A stretch of 64,000 bases of DNA from Brevibacterium sediminis. GTDB taxonomy: Bacteria; Actinomycetota; Actinomycetes; Actinomycetales; Brevibacteriaceae. The number at the start of each line of letters is the position of its first letter. Position 1 is the stretch's first letter. A program made the translations under genes and the position numbers. Where the stretch lies: the NCBI RefSeq assembly GCF_013623905.1, contig NZ_JABKDD010000004.1, forward strand, positions 1 to 64,000. The letters are read 5' to 3'. This document shows positions 8,357 to 16,696 of the stretch, piece by piece. A model generated the notes under the pieces. It was not told where the DNA came from, did no database searches, and was given only the letters and a program-made list of their open reading frames with translations.

Positions 8357-9205
8357 TCACTTCGTGTAGTTCTTCCACGGCAGCAGCTTCTTCGAGATGA
8401 GGTCGATGATGAAGAAGAGAAGCAATGCGATCGCCGCAAGCACGATGAATGCTGCGAACATCGAGGGGAGGTCGACCTGAGAGTTCGCGAGAAGAATGAC
8501 GTATCCGAGTCCCTTGGACCCGGCGATGAACTCACCGACCACGGCCCCGCCGACAGCCAGCGAGATCGAGATCTTAGCTCCCGTGAAGATCGAAGGAAGC
8601 GCATAGATGAAATCGATCTTCATCATCTTCTTCAGCTTCGAGGCACGGTTGATGCGTGCAAGGTCCTGCAGCTCGTGCGGCACAGAGTTGAGCCCGTCGA
8701 ATGTGTTGATGACGAGCGGGAAGAATGCGATGGCCATTGCCACGAAAGCCTTCGACTCGAAGCCGAAGCCGAACCAGACGATGAACAGCGGCGCCAGAGC
8801 GACCTTCGGAATCGTGTCGATGGCGATGAGCGCCGGATAGAGGAAGGGACGAAGGAAGGAAGCGTAATAGAGGAGTGCTCCACACAGAACGCCCAATGCT
8901 GTGCCGAGCGCAAAGCCTGCGAGACCTTCCTGCAGGGTAGTGAGAGCGTTGACCGCGAAGTATCCCGGGTTCGTGAACAATTCTTCGAACGCCGAAATCG
9001 GACCGACAAGCAGATACTTCGGGAAGTCGAAGATGAAGACTGCTAGCTCCCAGATCGCGAACAATCCGACGAGCCCGACAACAGCTTTGATTCCCGCTGT
9101 GAATGACTCAGGTTTGAGCCTAGATGCAGTCGGCGGAGCTGCCGGCGCAGGGCCGGGCTCCACAGGTCGAACTGCATCGGTATCGATGCGTGGTGCTGTT
9201 GTCAT
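8357..9205 (-). CDS. ABC transporter permease, NitT/TauT type
   Basis: This 282-residue integral membrane protein shows about six hydrophobic segments after a Pro/Ala-rich cytoplasmic tail. It carries the binding-protein-dependent permease coupling region (INRASKLKKMMKIDFIYALP) that contacts the ATPase. ATG 9205 was chosen because GGAGGG stands eight bases upstream. It is the first gene of the operon permease, binding protein, ATPase, M24 hydrolase, with gaps of 11, 13 and 119 bases. Confidence 0.9.
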   Translation of the reverse strand: MTTAPRIDTDAVRPVEPGPAPAAPPTASRLKPESFTAGIKAVVGLVGLFAIWELAVFIFDFPKYLLVGPISAFEELFTNPGYFAVNALTTLQEGLAGFALGTALGVLCGALLYYASFLRPFLYPALIAIDTIPKVALAPLFIVWFGFGFESKAFVAMAIAFFPLVINTFDGLNSVPHELQDLARINRASKLKKMMKIDFIYALPSIFTGAKISISLAVGGAVVGEFIAGSKGLGYVILLANSQVDLPSMFAAFIVLAAIALLLFFIIDLISKKLLPWKNYTK

Positions 9206-9474
9206 CGGCGATCCCTCCATTGGGTTCTGGTCCATGAGCAGGTGTGCATTGCATTTGTGACGTGGAACAACTGTGATGCGTTCCAGTATTCGCGACTCAA
9301 CGATGCCTGTCCAAGATTGTTTTCGCATGTTTCGATACCCTGAAGGAATTGCATCGATGAGTTTGTGCAGGCAGGAAAAACTCGAGAGTTGAATTGAGAA
9401 ACGCCAGGATACTCGGACTTCCCAAGAACATCCTGGCGCACCATGGCAACGTCGCGCGCAACGCGGATCCCCGA
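9206..9474. other. Upstream region of the ABC operon with inverted repeats
   Basis: No gene is present. The region holds TGGAAC (9263-9268) facing GTTCCA (9280-9285) close to the permease start, a possible operator. It also holds a 9-base inverted repeat, CGCCAGGAT (9402-9410) and ATCCTGGCG (9430-9438), with a 19-base loop. Neither repeat has a run of T after it. The promoter of the minus-strand ABC operon must lie here. Confidence 0.35.
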
Positions 9475-9532
9475 ACTACCTGACGGCGGCCCAGATACCT
9501 CGCGCGAGGTTGCTGAGCCGCCGTCAGGTAGT
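9475..9532. repeat. 58-bp palindromic repeat, copy 1
   Basis: Arms of 26 bases (9475-9500 and 9507-9532) begin ACTACCTGACGGCGGC and pair at 23 of 26 positions around CGCGCG. It begins 11 bases beyond the stop of the HpcH/HpaI aldolase gene. A second copy with almost the same arms lies at 46893-46952. A transcript would fold into a very stable hairpin from either strand, so it can act as a terminator. The sharing of sequence between copies points to a dispersed repeat family. Confidence 0.85.
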
Positions 9533-9543
9533 AATTGGAGAAA

Positions 9544-10302
9544 CTAGGAGCGGGCGGTGGATAGGTCCTCGCGGAAGGCTCGGCCTGCGGCGCCCAAGTC
9601 GCCGCATGAGGTGATGAAGCGGAAGCCCTGTTCCCGACGCAACCGAGCCTCCTCGCCGTCGCCGCAGTGGATTCCCGGAACCACCCCGGCGGCATCGGCG
9701 GCCGTGCGGATCCGCACGAGCGCCTCGGCGTGGGCCTCGTTGTGCTGCCCCGGCAGCGCGCCGACAGCGAACGCGAGATCGGACGGACCGACGTACACCC
9801 CGTCGATTCCCGGCACGGCGCAGATGTCCTCGACCGCGGCCAGACCCTCCTCGTTCTCGATCATGACGAACAGCAGCGGCCGCTCATCCCGAGTGTCCTG
9901 CACGGCGCCGTGCATGATCTCGGCTGTCGGTCCCCACGAACGATCCCCGCCCCGCGAGGGATAGTCGAGCGCGGCCACCGCGGCCTGTGCTTCGTCGACC
10001 GAGGATACGAGCGGGACGATGATCGCCTCGACTCCGGCGTCGGCGAGCGCCCCGATCTCGGTGAATCGGTTCGCCGCGACCCGCGCCGTTACGAGTGCGT
10101 CGCCGCTGGCGCGCACAGCGTCGGACAGTCGCAGCACGTCGGTGGGCCGCACCAGCCCGTGCTGCAGGTCGAGGCAGACATAGTCGAATCCGGCCGCCGA
10201 CCCGGCCTTCGCCAGCTCCGGACTCGTCGACATCATCCACAGTCCGTTGTAGATCTCCCCCGCGCGCAGGCGGGCCCGATGGTTCTCAATCGCAGCAGTC
10301 AT
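9544..10302 (-). CDS. HpcH/HpaI-family aldolase
   Basis: The protein is a class II, metal-dependent pyruvate-type aldolase of 252 residues. It cleaves or forms 2-oxo-hydroxy acids such as 4-hydroxy-2-oxoheptanedioate or 2-keto-3-deoxy sugar acids. Family marks are the YVCLDLQHG segment near residue 40, the metal-site glutamate in MIENEEGLAAVEDI and the GVYVGPSDLAFAVG loop. It stands alone on the minus strand between the palindromic repeat and a region with three GCCGAGGCGG motifs. No strong ribosome site precedes ATG 10302. A role with the sugar-acid genes at 1.3-4.5 kb is possible but not shown. Confidence 0.87.
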   Translation of the reverse strand: MTAAIENHRARLRAGEIYNGLWMMSTSPELAKAGSAAGFDYVCLDLQHGLVRPTDVLRLSDAVRASGDALVTARVAANRFTEIGALADAGVEAIIVPLVSSVDEAQAAVAALDYPSRGGDRSWGPTAEIMHGAVQDTRDERPLLFVMIENEEGLAAVEDICAVPGIDGVYVGPSDLAFAVGALPGQHNEAHAEALVRIRTAADAAGVVPGIHCGDGEEARLRREQGFRFITSCGDLGAAGRAFREDLSTARS

Positions 10303-10478
10303 GACTGCATCGAATCACGGAATCCCACCGCCCACCAGGGGTGCCCGATATCCGGATGAACCCCGCCGAGGCGGCCCACCCTCGCGTATAGATCATCGAT
10401 CACTTCGCCGAGGCGGCCCTGAACGTCCGTACCAATGATCGACCCGTACGAAACGTCGCCCCGCCTCGGCGAGGGATT

Positions 10479-11039
10479 TCACTCGGTAGGGCTGTCCTCG
10501 AGGAGGGGCCCGATCACTCGGTGGCGGGAGATGACGAAGGGGGCGCTGTGTCCGACTTCGATGAGTTCGAGGTCGAGGCGGCGCGGCAGGAGCGAGCGCC
10601 CCTTGCCGAGGATCACCGGCGCGGTCCAGGTGATGATCTCGTCGAGGAGTCCCTCGTCGGCGAACTGTCCGGCGAGGTCGCCGCCGCCCATCACCCACAG
10701 GTCATGGTCGCCCGTGGCGGTGCACATTTCGAAGTAGTGGTCGGAGACCGAGCCCTTCGCGAACCGGATGTCGGGTGTCATCCCGTCCTTCCCGGCTTCG
10801 GGCAGGCCGAGCTTCCGGTGGGTCATCACCCACGCGGGAACCTCATAGGGCCACGGCCCGTCGAGATTGCGCAGCACCCATTCGTACGTCGTCGAGCCCA
10901 TGACGATCGCTCCGACTCCGTCGATGAACCCGTCGTCCGGCGGTTCTTCGGTCTGGCGCAGCAGCCATTCGAGCGAGTCATTCGGGTCGGCGATGAACCC
11001 GTCGAGCGTGGTCGCGGTGTAGTAGACGGTACGTGCCAC
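10479..11039 (-). CDS. Dihydrofolate reductase-family protein (RibD C-terminal fold)
   Basis: This 186-residue protein has the fold shared by dihydrofolate reductase and the RibD reductase domain. It starts with YYTATTLDGFIA and contains the NADPH-contacting region LWVMGGGDLAGQF and the strand TWTAPVILGKGRSLLP. Such proteins are common in actinobacteria and few have known substrates. GTG 11039 is the start because AAGGAGG stands about nine bases upstream. A second protein of the same family is encoded at 37166-37726. No partner gene is evident. Confidence 0.85.
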   Translation of the reverse strand: MARTVYYTATTLDGFIADPNDSLEWLLRQTEEPPDDGFIDGVGAIVMGSTTYEWVLRNLDGPWPYEVPAWVMTHRKLGLPEAGKDGMTPDIRFAKGSVSDHYFEMCTATGDHDLWVMGGGDLAGQFADEGLLDEIITWTAPVILGKGRSLLPRRLDLELIEVGHSAPFVISRHRVIGPLLEDSPTE

Positions 11040-11166
11040 AGGCAGTCTCCTCCTTGATGCGTCTCCCTTTCATCCTATTGGTCCGATGCTCTCTCACAGC
11101 AGTTCGGCGTCGATTCCATCCGTTGACAGAACCGACGCCGATCGATGCGACGACATCCTGCCGCCC

Positions 11167-12789
11167 CTATATCTCCTGAGTCCGCAACGCCTCGGCGATG
11201 TACTCGGCCTGCCGGATCGCGAGCGCCACGATCGTGAGTGTCGGATTCGCGGCGGCGCCAGTGGTGAAGACCGATCCGTCGGAGATGAAGAGGTTCTTCA
11301 CGTCGTGGGTGCGGCCCCATTTGTCGACGACGCCGTCTTCGGGACGTTCGCTCATCCGCGCGGTGCCGAGGTTGTGCGTCGACGGATAGGGCGGAGTGTG
11401 GTGGGAGGTCTGCGCTCCGACCGCCTCGTAGACTCTCTGACCTGCGGCGTAGGCGTGTTCGCGCATCGCCAGGTCATTGGCGTGATCGTCATAGTGGACG
11501 TTCGGCACGGGCAGACCGTTCGTATCCTTGACCGTCGTATTCAGCGTCACCCGGTTGCTCTCCTGCGGCATGTCCTCACCGACAATCCACATTCCCGCGG
11601 TGTTGAGATACCGGTCGAGCAGCGCCGCGAAGTCCGGTCCCCACCCGCCGGGCTCGACGAAGGAGGCCATGAATGCCGGGCCCAGCGAGATCGTCTCCAT
11701 GTAGTAGCCGCCGGAGAACCCGCGGTCGGGATCATGGATCGACTCGTCGGCGATGACTCCGGCCATCGTCTCCCCGCGATACATCCGCACCGGCTTGTCG
11801 AAATGACCCCACACGGTGCCGGTCAGGTGGCGCATATAGTTCCGGCCCACATGACCCGACGAGTTCGCCAACCCATCGGGGAAGGACGGTGTGCCGGAGA
11901 GGAGGAGCAGCCTCGGCGTCTCGATCGAGTTGCCGGCCACGCACACGATCTTCGCGGCCTGGCGGTGGAGGTTGCCGTCCTTGTCGAGGTAGAGCACGGC
12001 ATCGGCCCGGCCGTCGGCATTGTGGGTGATCTGCACGGCCTGGGACTCGGGTCGCAGATCGAGCAGCCCCGTGTCCGCGGCCCGCGGCAGCTCTCTGACC
12101 AGGGTCGACCATTTGGATTTGTTCTTATCGCCTTGGAAGTTGAAGCCGTCCTGGATGGAGGCAGGGCGACCGTCGTATTCTTCGGCGTTCGTGGCGTACG
12201 GACCGGTGGCGTAGAACTTGTAGCCGACCTCCTTCGCCCCTCCGGCGAAGACCTTGTAGTTGTTGTTCGCCGGCAGCGGCTTCCGGCCGTGGACGTGGGT
12301 CGAACCCATCGCCTTCTCGGCCCGGTCGTAGTACGGGGCCATCTCCTCAAGCGTGATCGGCCAGTCGAGGAGGTTGGCGCCGTCGATGCGGCCGTAGACG
12401 CTGCGGGCCTTGAACTCATGAGCCTTGAATCGCGGGGTCGCTCCCGACCAGTGGGTCGTCGTGCCGCCCACAGCTTTGACGATCCAGGCCGGCAGGTTCG
12501 GGAAATCGCGGGCGATCCGCCACGATCCGGTCGTCGTCCTGGGATCGAGCCAGGCCATCTGGTTGAAGGCTTCCCATTCGTTGTTGACGTAGTCCTCGTT
12601 GTGCAGATACGGCCCGGCTTCGAGCACGACGACGGGAATGCCCTTCGCGGTGAGCTCGTAGGCCAGGGTTCCCCCGCCGGCGCCGGAGCCGACGATGACG
12701 ACGGCCTCTTCGTCCGGGTCGATGCTGAATCCGGTCACGCTGTGTCCAGCCTCGGCGCTGGCACCGCGTCCTATATTCTCAGCGGTCAT
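11167..12789 (-). CDS. GMC-family FAD-dependent dehydrogenase (gluconate/sorbose dehydrogenase type)
   Basis: The 540-residue flavoprotein subunit oxidises an alcohol or sugar-type substrate. The FAD-binding motif GSGAGGGTLAYELTAKG lies near residues 35-51. The GMC C-terminal region is present, with the conserved histidine in PSTHNLGTARM and NLFISDGSVF. The ATG at 12789 overlaps the stop of the upstream gene by one base (TGATG); a GTG at 12792 is the alternative. It is co-transcribed with a gluconate 2-dehydrogenase subunit 3 homologue, as in two- or three-subunit sugar dehydrogenases. No cytochrome c subunit is nearby, so the electron acceptor is unknown. Confidence 0.9.
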   Translation of the reverse strand: MTAENIGRGASAEAGHSVTGFSIDPDEEAVVIVGSGAGGGTLAYELTAKGIPVVVLEAGPYLHNEDYVNNEWEAFNQMAWLDPRTTTGSWRIARDFPNLPAWIVKAVGGTTTHWSGATPRFKAHEFKARSVYGRIDGANLLDWPITLEEMAPYYDRAEKAMGSTHVHGRKPLPANNNYKVFAGGAKEVGYKFYATGPYATNAEEYDGRPASIQDGFNFQGDKNKSKWSTLVRELPRAADTGLLDLRPESQAVQITHNADGRADAVLYLDKDGNLHRQAAKIVCVAGNSIETPRLLLLSGTPSFPDGLANSSGHVGRNYMRHLTGTVWGHFDKPVRMYRGETMAGVIADESIHDPDRGFSGGYYMETISLGPAFMASFVEPGGWGPDFAALLDRYLNTAGMWIVGEDMPQESNRVTLNTTVKDTNGLPVPNVHYDDHANDLAMREHAYAAGQRVYEAVGAQTSHHTPPYPSTHNLGTARMSERPEDGVVDKWGRTHDVKNLFISDGSVFTTGAAANPTLTIVALAIRQAEYIAEALRTQEI

Positions 12790-13364
12790 CACTTCTTCAC
12801 CTCACCCATCTCGACGCTCTGCGGCGCCGGCTGATTGGTCGAATCGTCACCGGCAGCGCTGCCGCTGCGGACACCCATAACCCCGTCGCCGAGCTCGGGC
12901 AGCGGCTCATCCTCGGGGTAGACGATCCGCGGTTCGGGCAGCCAGTCGAGATCATCGAAGCCGCGGTTGATGTAGCCGCCCTTGTCGAACGACGGCCCTT
13001 CGTAGCCGAGCGTCTCCCACACCTCGACATCGTCATAGAGGTTGAGCACGGCGGTGCGGCGGACGAAGCCGAAGAACTCGGTGGATTCGACCCGTCGCAG
13101 CACCTTGAGCGCGGAGTCATCATCGAGTCCGCAGAAATCACCGTCGGAGAGCTGATCCAACGACAGCAGCCCTTGGATGAGGGCCACCCGGAACCACGTC
13201 TCCTCATCGGCGGCGATGAGGATCTTCTCCGCGGTGCGCAAATACGGTCCGTCGGGGAAATCTGCGTGCGGGAATGCCACGCGCAGCACTCGGATGAGGG
13301 TCTGCTTCGCCTCGTCCGTCATCTCCATCGCATTCAGCGATGGGTATTTTGCAGGGAATGCCAT
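12789..13364 (-). CDS. Gluconate 2-dehydrogenase subunit 3-family protein
   Basis: This 191-residue protein belongs to the small-subunit family that accompanies GMC dehydrogenases. Recognisable parts are LIRVLRVAFPHADFPDGPY, a segment with GLLSLDQLSDGDF, and FFGFVRRTAVLNLYDDVEVW. Periplasmic family members start with a Tat signal, but this one begins MAFPAKYPSL with no signal peptide, so the complex may be cytoplasmic. ATG 13364 has AAAGGAG upstream. It is translationally coupled to the flavoprotein gene and divergent from the IclR regulator. Confidence 0.82.
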   Translation of the reverse strand: MAFPAKYPSLNAMEMTDEAKQTLIRVLRVAFPHADFPDGPYLRTAEKILIAADEETWFRVALIQGLLSLDQLSDGDFCGLDDDSALKVLRRVESTEFFGFVRRTAVLNLYDDVEVWETLGYEGPSFDKGGYINRGFDDLDWLPEPRIVYPEDEPLPELGDGVMGVRSGSAAGDDSTNQPAPQSVEMGEVKK

Positions 13365-13486
13365 CGGATGCTCCTTTGCTCCACTCGGCAGGCGGCATCG
13401 ACGCACGCCCGCCACTGTCCTGACATGAGCAACCTATGTGACCCGCGACACCATGGACTATCCTCATTCTCATCACATGAAAAAGT

Positions 13487-13504
13487 CGATCGCCGAGGCG
13501 ATCG
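13487..13504. promoter_or_regulatory. 18-bp perfect palindrome before the IclR gene
   Basis: CGATCGCC-GA-GGCGATCG is a perfect 8-2-8 dyad ending 17 bases before the GTG at 13522. It is well placed as an autoregulatory operator for the IclR protein and for the divergent dehydrogenase pair. If translation began at the in-frame ATGs further upstream, the sequence would instead be coding. Confidence 0.45.
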
Positions 13505-13521
13505 CACAGTCAGGAGACCGT

Positions 13522-14304
13522 GTGTCCAACAGTGCCGTGATCCAACGAACCTTCTCCGTCCTGGAGGCCGTCGCCGCTTCGGGCTGTGCCGCCGCGAAGA
13601 CCGTGGCCACCCGCCTCGAGATCCCGCTGCCCACCGTCTACCGGCTCCTCAACGAGCTCGCCGATTCCGGGTATCTCGTCTACCTCAAGGACACCAAGCG
13701 CTTCGAGCTCGGTCCCAAATGCTTCGAACTCGGACTGTCGTTCCAGCAGCGCCTCGTCGCTCCGCATCCGATCCGGCAGATCACCGATCAGCTCCACCGG
13801 TCGCTGGGCACTGCCGCCTACTTCGCGATCTACCGCGGCTCGGACATCATCCTCACCTACTGCTCCGACTGCGAGAAGCATCCGCGGCTGCGGCCTCTGC
13901 GCTTCGGTTTCCACGAGGCGGCGCACGCCACCGCTTTCGGCAAGATCCTCCTGGCCGGAATGCCCGAACCGCAGCGCACCGACTACCTCGAGGCGCGCGG
14001 AATGCAGGTGCTCACCCCGCAGACGATGATCAGTCGGGAGGCCCTCGACCCCCACCTCGCCGAGGTGGCCACCCGCGGAATCGCCTGGGAGCACGAGGAG
14101 TTCCTGCCCCGTCAGACCTGCGCGGCCGTGCCGGTGCGCAACGGCACGGGAATGCAGGTCGGGGCGATGGCGATCAGCACCCCCTCGTCGAAGATGGCGG
14201 GTCGCGCGAAGCTGGTCGAGTCGACCCTGCGCGAGCATGCGGGACTGGCGTCGAGCTACCTGCGCGGCGGGTCGGTCACCGTCCCCGTCGCCGAACACGC
14301 CTGA
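13522..14304 (+). CDS. IclR-family transcriptional regulator
   Basis: The 260-residue protein has an N-terminal winged helix (TRLEIPLPTVYRLLNELADSG region) and a C-terminal IclR effector domain. In the latter, HATAFGKILLAGMPE and the C-terminal AAVPVRNG segment are typical. GTG 13522 was chosen because AGGAG stands five bases upstream, whereas the in-frame ATG codons at 13453 and 13477 have no ribosome site. It is divergent from the gluconate-dehydrogenase-like pair and likely controls it. The effector would be the substrate or product of that enzyme. Confidence 0.85.
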   Translation: MSNSAVIQRTFSVLEAVAASGCAAAKTVATRLEIPLPTVYRLLNELADSGYLVYLKDTKRFELGPKCFELGLSFQQRLVAPHPIRQITDQLHRSLGTAAYFAIYRGSDIILTYCSDCEKHPRLRPLRFGFHEAAHATAFGKILLAGMPEPQRTDYLEARGMQVLTPQTMISREALDPHLAEVATRGIAWEHEEFLPRQTCAAVPVRNGTGMQVGAMAISTPSSKMAGRAKLVESTLREHAGLASSYLRGGSVTVPVAEHA

Positions 14305-14474
14305 GCCCCGAACTCCCGATGGAGACAGCACTCGCGACAGCGACCACCCGCCCCACAACCGGCCACGTTTGACCCCCCAGCTTTATCGCCACATGAGAAG
14401 AACCATGTCCTCCGGCTGCCGACTCTGCTGAGAATGATGGTGCTCGCTCATAGTTGAGAACTCAAGGAGGAGAA

Positions 14475-15260
14475 ATGGGCACGAACAACAGCGTCGCAGT
14501 GGTGACGGGATCCGCACGGGGAATCGGCCAGGGCATCGCGCAGAGGCTCGGAGCCGATGGCCATCATGTCATCGTGGCTGACCTGCCAAGCATGCAGGAC
14601 GGGGTGGCGGAGACCGTCACAACGATCGAAAGCGCAGGCGGGAGGGCCACCGTCGCTGAGGTCGACGTCACGGACGAGGATTCGCTGAGCCGCCTCGTCG
14701 AGGTCGCCGTGGAAGCGGGAGGAAAACTCGACGTCTTCGTCGCCAACGCCGGAATCGCGCAGGTCGAACCCCTCATCGATTATTCGAAGGCCGATTTCGA
14801 GAAGATCGTCGACGTCAATCTCACCGGGGTGTTCCTGTCGTATCAGGCCGCGGCGAAGCAGATGATCGAGCAGGGCAACGGCGGCAAGATCATCGGCGCC
14901 GCCTCGATCGTCGCGTTCCGCCCCTTCGCCCTCCTGTCGCCGTATTCGGCGACGAAATGGGCGGTGCGCGGGCTCACCCAGGGCGCGGCAATGGAGTGGG
15001 CCAAGCACGGCATCACCGTCAACGCCTACGGGCCCGGCATCGTCGGCACCGCGATGTGGGATCTCATCGATGAGAAGCTCGCCGCCGAGGAGGGCCTGGC
15101 CAAGGGTGAGGCGATCAAGAAATATGCTGGTGACATCCTCATGGGCCGGGTGTCCGTGCCCGAGGACGTCGCGAACCTCGTGTCGTTCCTCGCCAGCGAG
15201 GACTCCGATTACATCACCGGGCAGACCATGCTCGTCGACGGCGGAATGCAGTTCTCGTAA
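14475..15260 (+). CDS. SDR-family oxidoreductase, acetoin/2,3-butanediol dehydrogenase-like
   Basis: The 261-residue short-chain dehydrogenase carries the NAD(P) motif TGSARGIG near the N-terminus, the NAG motif and the catalytic YSATK tetrad part. The C-terminal half ([22 protein letters not shown]) resembles diacetyl/acetoin reductases, which interconvert diacetyl, acetoin and 2,3-butanediol. The start ATG 14475 follows the strong site AAGGAGGAG. A small monooxygenase gene follows 82 bases later. Another secondary-alcohol substrate is possible, since SDR specificity is hard to read from sequence. Confidence 0.85.
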   Translation: MGTNNSVAVVTGSARGIGQGIAQRLGADGHHVIVADLPSMQDGVAETVTTIESAGGRATVAEVDVTDEDSLSRLVEVAVEAGGKLDVFVANAGIAQVEPLIDYSKADFEKIVDVNLTGVFLSYQAAAKQMIEQGNGGKIIGAASIVAFRPFALLSPYSATKWAVRGLTQGAAMEWAKHGITVNAYGPGIVGTAMWDLIDEKLAAEEGLAKGEAIKKYAGDILMGRVSVPEDVANLVSFLASEDSDYITGQTMLVDGGMQFS

Positions 15261-15342
15261 CGTTGTCGCTGATAGCAGAAACCGACACCGCCACACCCAC
15301 ATCTCCACCCGAGAGAACAACCACAGAGAGAAGGAAGAAGCC

Positions 15343-15672
15343 ATGATCTTCATCGTCGTGAAGTTCCCCGTCAAGCCCGAAATGGCCGACCAGTGGCCCG
15401 AACTCACCCGCGAATTCACCGAGGCGACCCGTGCCGAACCGGGCAACAAATGGTTCGACTGGTCGCGCAGCCTCGATGACCCGAACGAGTATGTCCTCGT
15501 CGAAGCCTTCGACGACGATGCCGCCGAAGCGCACGTGAAGTCCGACCACTTCCAGGCCGCGACCGCCGAAGGCGGGCCGATGCACTCCGCACTGGCAGCG
15601 ACCCCGAAGATCATCTCCCGTCAGATCGACGGTGACGATTGGGATGCGATGGGCGAGCTGCAGATCGGCTGA
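15343..15672 (+). CDS. Antibiotic biosynthesis monooxygenase (ABM) domain protein
   Basis: The 109-residue protein is a single dimeric ferredoxin-like ABM domain of the YgiN/quinol monooxygenase type. It opens with MIFIVVKFPVKPE and has the conserved NKWFDWSRS strand and LVEAFDDDAA. Such proteins oxidise quinols or handle reactive carbonyl compounds without a cofactor. AGAAGGAAG precedes ATG 15343. It probably shares a transcript with the acetoin-reductase-like gene. Confidence 0.82.
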   Translation: MIFIVVKFPVKPEMADQWPELTREFTEATRAEPGNKWFDWSRSLDDPNEYVLVEAFDDDAAEAHVKSDHFQAATAEGGPMHSALAATPKIISRQIDGDDWDAMGELQIG

Positions 15673-15729
15673 ACCCCCACCGAGGCACCCGTCCCCGATC
15701 GGGGCGACCTCATTCGCCGAGGATGTCGC

Positions 15730-15760
15730 GCGGGTCCGCTGATGCGTTCAGCGGGCCCGC
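15730..15760 (+). terminator. Hairpin after the ABM gene
   Basis: GCGGGTCCGCTGA (15730-15742) pairs with TCAGCGGGCCCGC (15748-15760) at 12 of 13 positions over a five-base loop. A second small palindrome, CCCCGATCGGGG, lies at 15693-15704. The region separates convergent genes. No T-run is seen, as is common in high-GC actinobacteria. Confidence 0.5.
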
Positions 15761-15855
15761 GCCACGTTCCCGGCACCGGCCAGCTCTCCCGCGTGGTGAA
15801 ACTGCAATAGCTCGGCCCCTGCACTAAGCCGCTGCAGGTTCACCAAGCTGAAGGC

Positions 15856-16356
15856 TCACCTCTGCGGCAGGCACGCCTTCTGGCTGTCGACCCATTCGTC
15901 GAGCACGTTTGCGCGGTCATCGAATTTTGCGGTCGGGAACGCCAGACCTTTCGTCGGCACGCTGGCGCCGAGTTCGACGAGCAGCGGACGCAGGGTCGTC
16001 TCCACCGCGAGCGTGTGCGCCGGGGACCCGATCGTGAAGACCGGGATCGCGGTCAGCCCGTGCAGACCGCCAGCGTCGTACCGGTCGAGGAAGGCTTTGA
16101 GCAGTCCGGTGTAGCTGGCCTTATAGGTCGGCGTGGCGATGACGGCGTAGTCGGCGGTGGCCAGACGTTCGGTGAGTGTGTTGAGGCGGTCGGACTTCCA
16201 TTCGAAGATCTCGTCGGTCACCTCGGCGAGTTCGATGGTTTCGTCGATCTCGGATCCGGTCACCTCGGCGATCTTGGCGGCGAGGTCTTCGGCCACTTGG
16301 CGGGTTCGCGAATTCGAGCTCGGGTTGCCGACGACGACGGCGATGCGTGTGGTCAT
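15856..16356 (-). CDS. NADPH-dependent FMN reductase
   Basis: This 166-residue flavodoxin-fold reductase has the FMN-phosphate loop VVVGNPSSNSRTRQVAE at the N-terminus and the conserved ATPTYKASYTGLLKAFLDRY. It resembles MsuE/SsuE, which supply reduced FMN to two-component monooxygenases. ATG 16356 was chosen because the family starts just before the first strand and AGAGGA lies upstream. No partner monooxygenase is adjacent; the ABM gene does not need flavin. Its terminator may be shared with the convergent ABM gene. Confidence 0.85.
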   Translation of the reverse strand: MTTRIAVVVGNPSSNSRTRQVAEDLAAKIAEVTGSEIDETIELAEVTDEIFEWKSDRLNTLTERLATADYAVIATPTYKASYTGLLKAFLDRYDAGGLHGLTAIPVFTIGSPAHTLAVETTLRPLLVELGASVPTKGLAFPTAKFDDRANVLDEWVDSQKACLPQR

Positions 16357-16564
16357 AAGGGGTCCTCTCCCAACAGTTGAGCCGATGAAGGACGGACATT
16401 CGCCGCCTTCCATGACAGTCACCCTAACCATGCAGACCAGAGTCCTATTTCGCCACAGTCACAGGGAGTCACAGACGCGTTTCACCGTCACATAGCCACA
16501 TCGAAGCCCAATTGATCAGATATTAACTAGCCTCAGAGCCAGCTTTAGCTCTAGAAGATTCCTA

Positions 16565-16593
16565 TTGACGTATAAACATCATAGGTTTAAGCT
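16565..16593 (+). promoter_or_regulatory. Amidase promoter overlapped by island operator, site 1
   Basis: TTGACG (16565-16570) and TAAGCT (16588-16593) form a -35/-10 pair with a 17-base spacer, in an AT-rich stretch of a 340-base gap without genes. The operator at 16572-16592 fills the spacer: ATAAACA, then TCATAG, then GTTTAAGC. It is 17/21 identical to site 2 at 29827-29847. Binding of a regulator here would directly block polymerase. Confidence 0.6.
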
Positions 16594-16696
16594 CGATTCT
16601 GCCATCAGGAGTTTCCACTCGATCGCCTCGAGTCGCTCCATGGCCGGTGCGCGCAGAGCCGCGCTGCACCGCACATCGCAATGAGAACGGGCTGAA

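Noticed and set aside
11086-12834. 582-codon plus-strand frame opposite the GMC dehydrogenase
   Set aside because: It mirrors a clearly conserved enzyme. Its Arg/Val/His-rich composition is typical of antisense frames in high-GC DNA.
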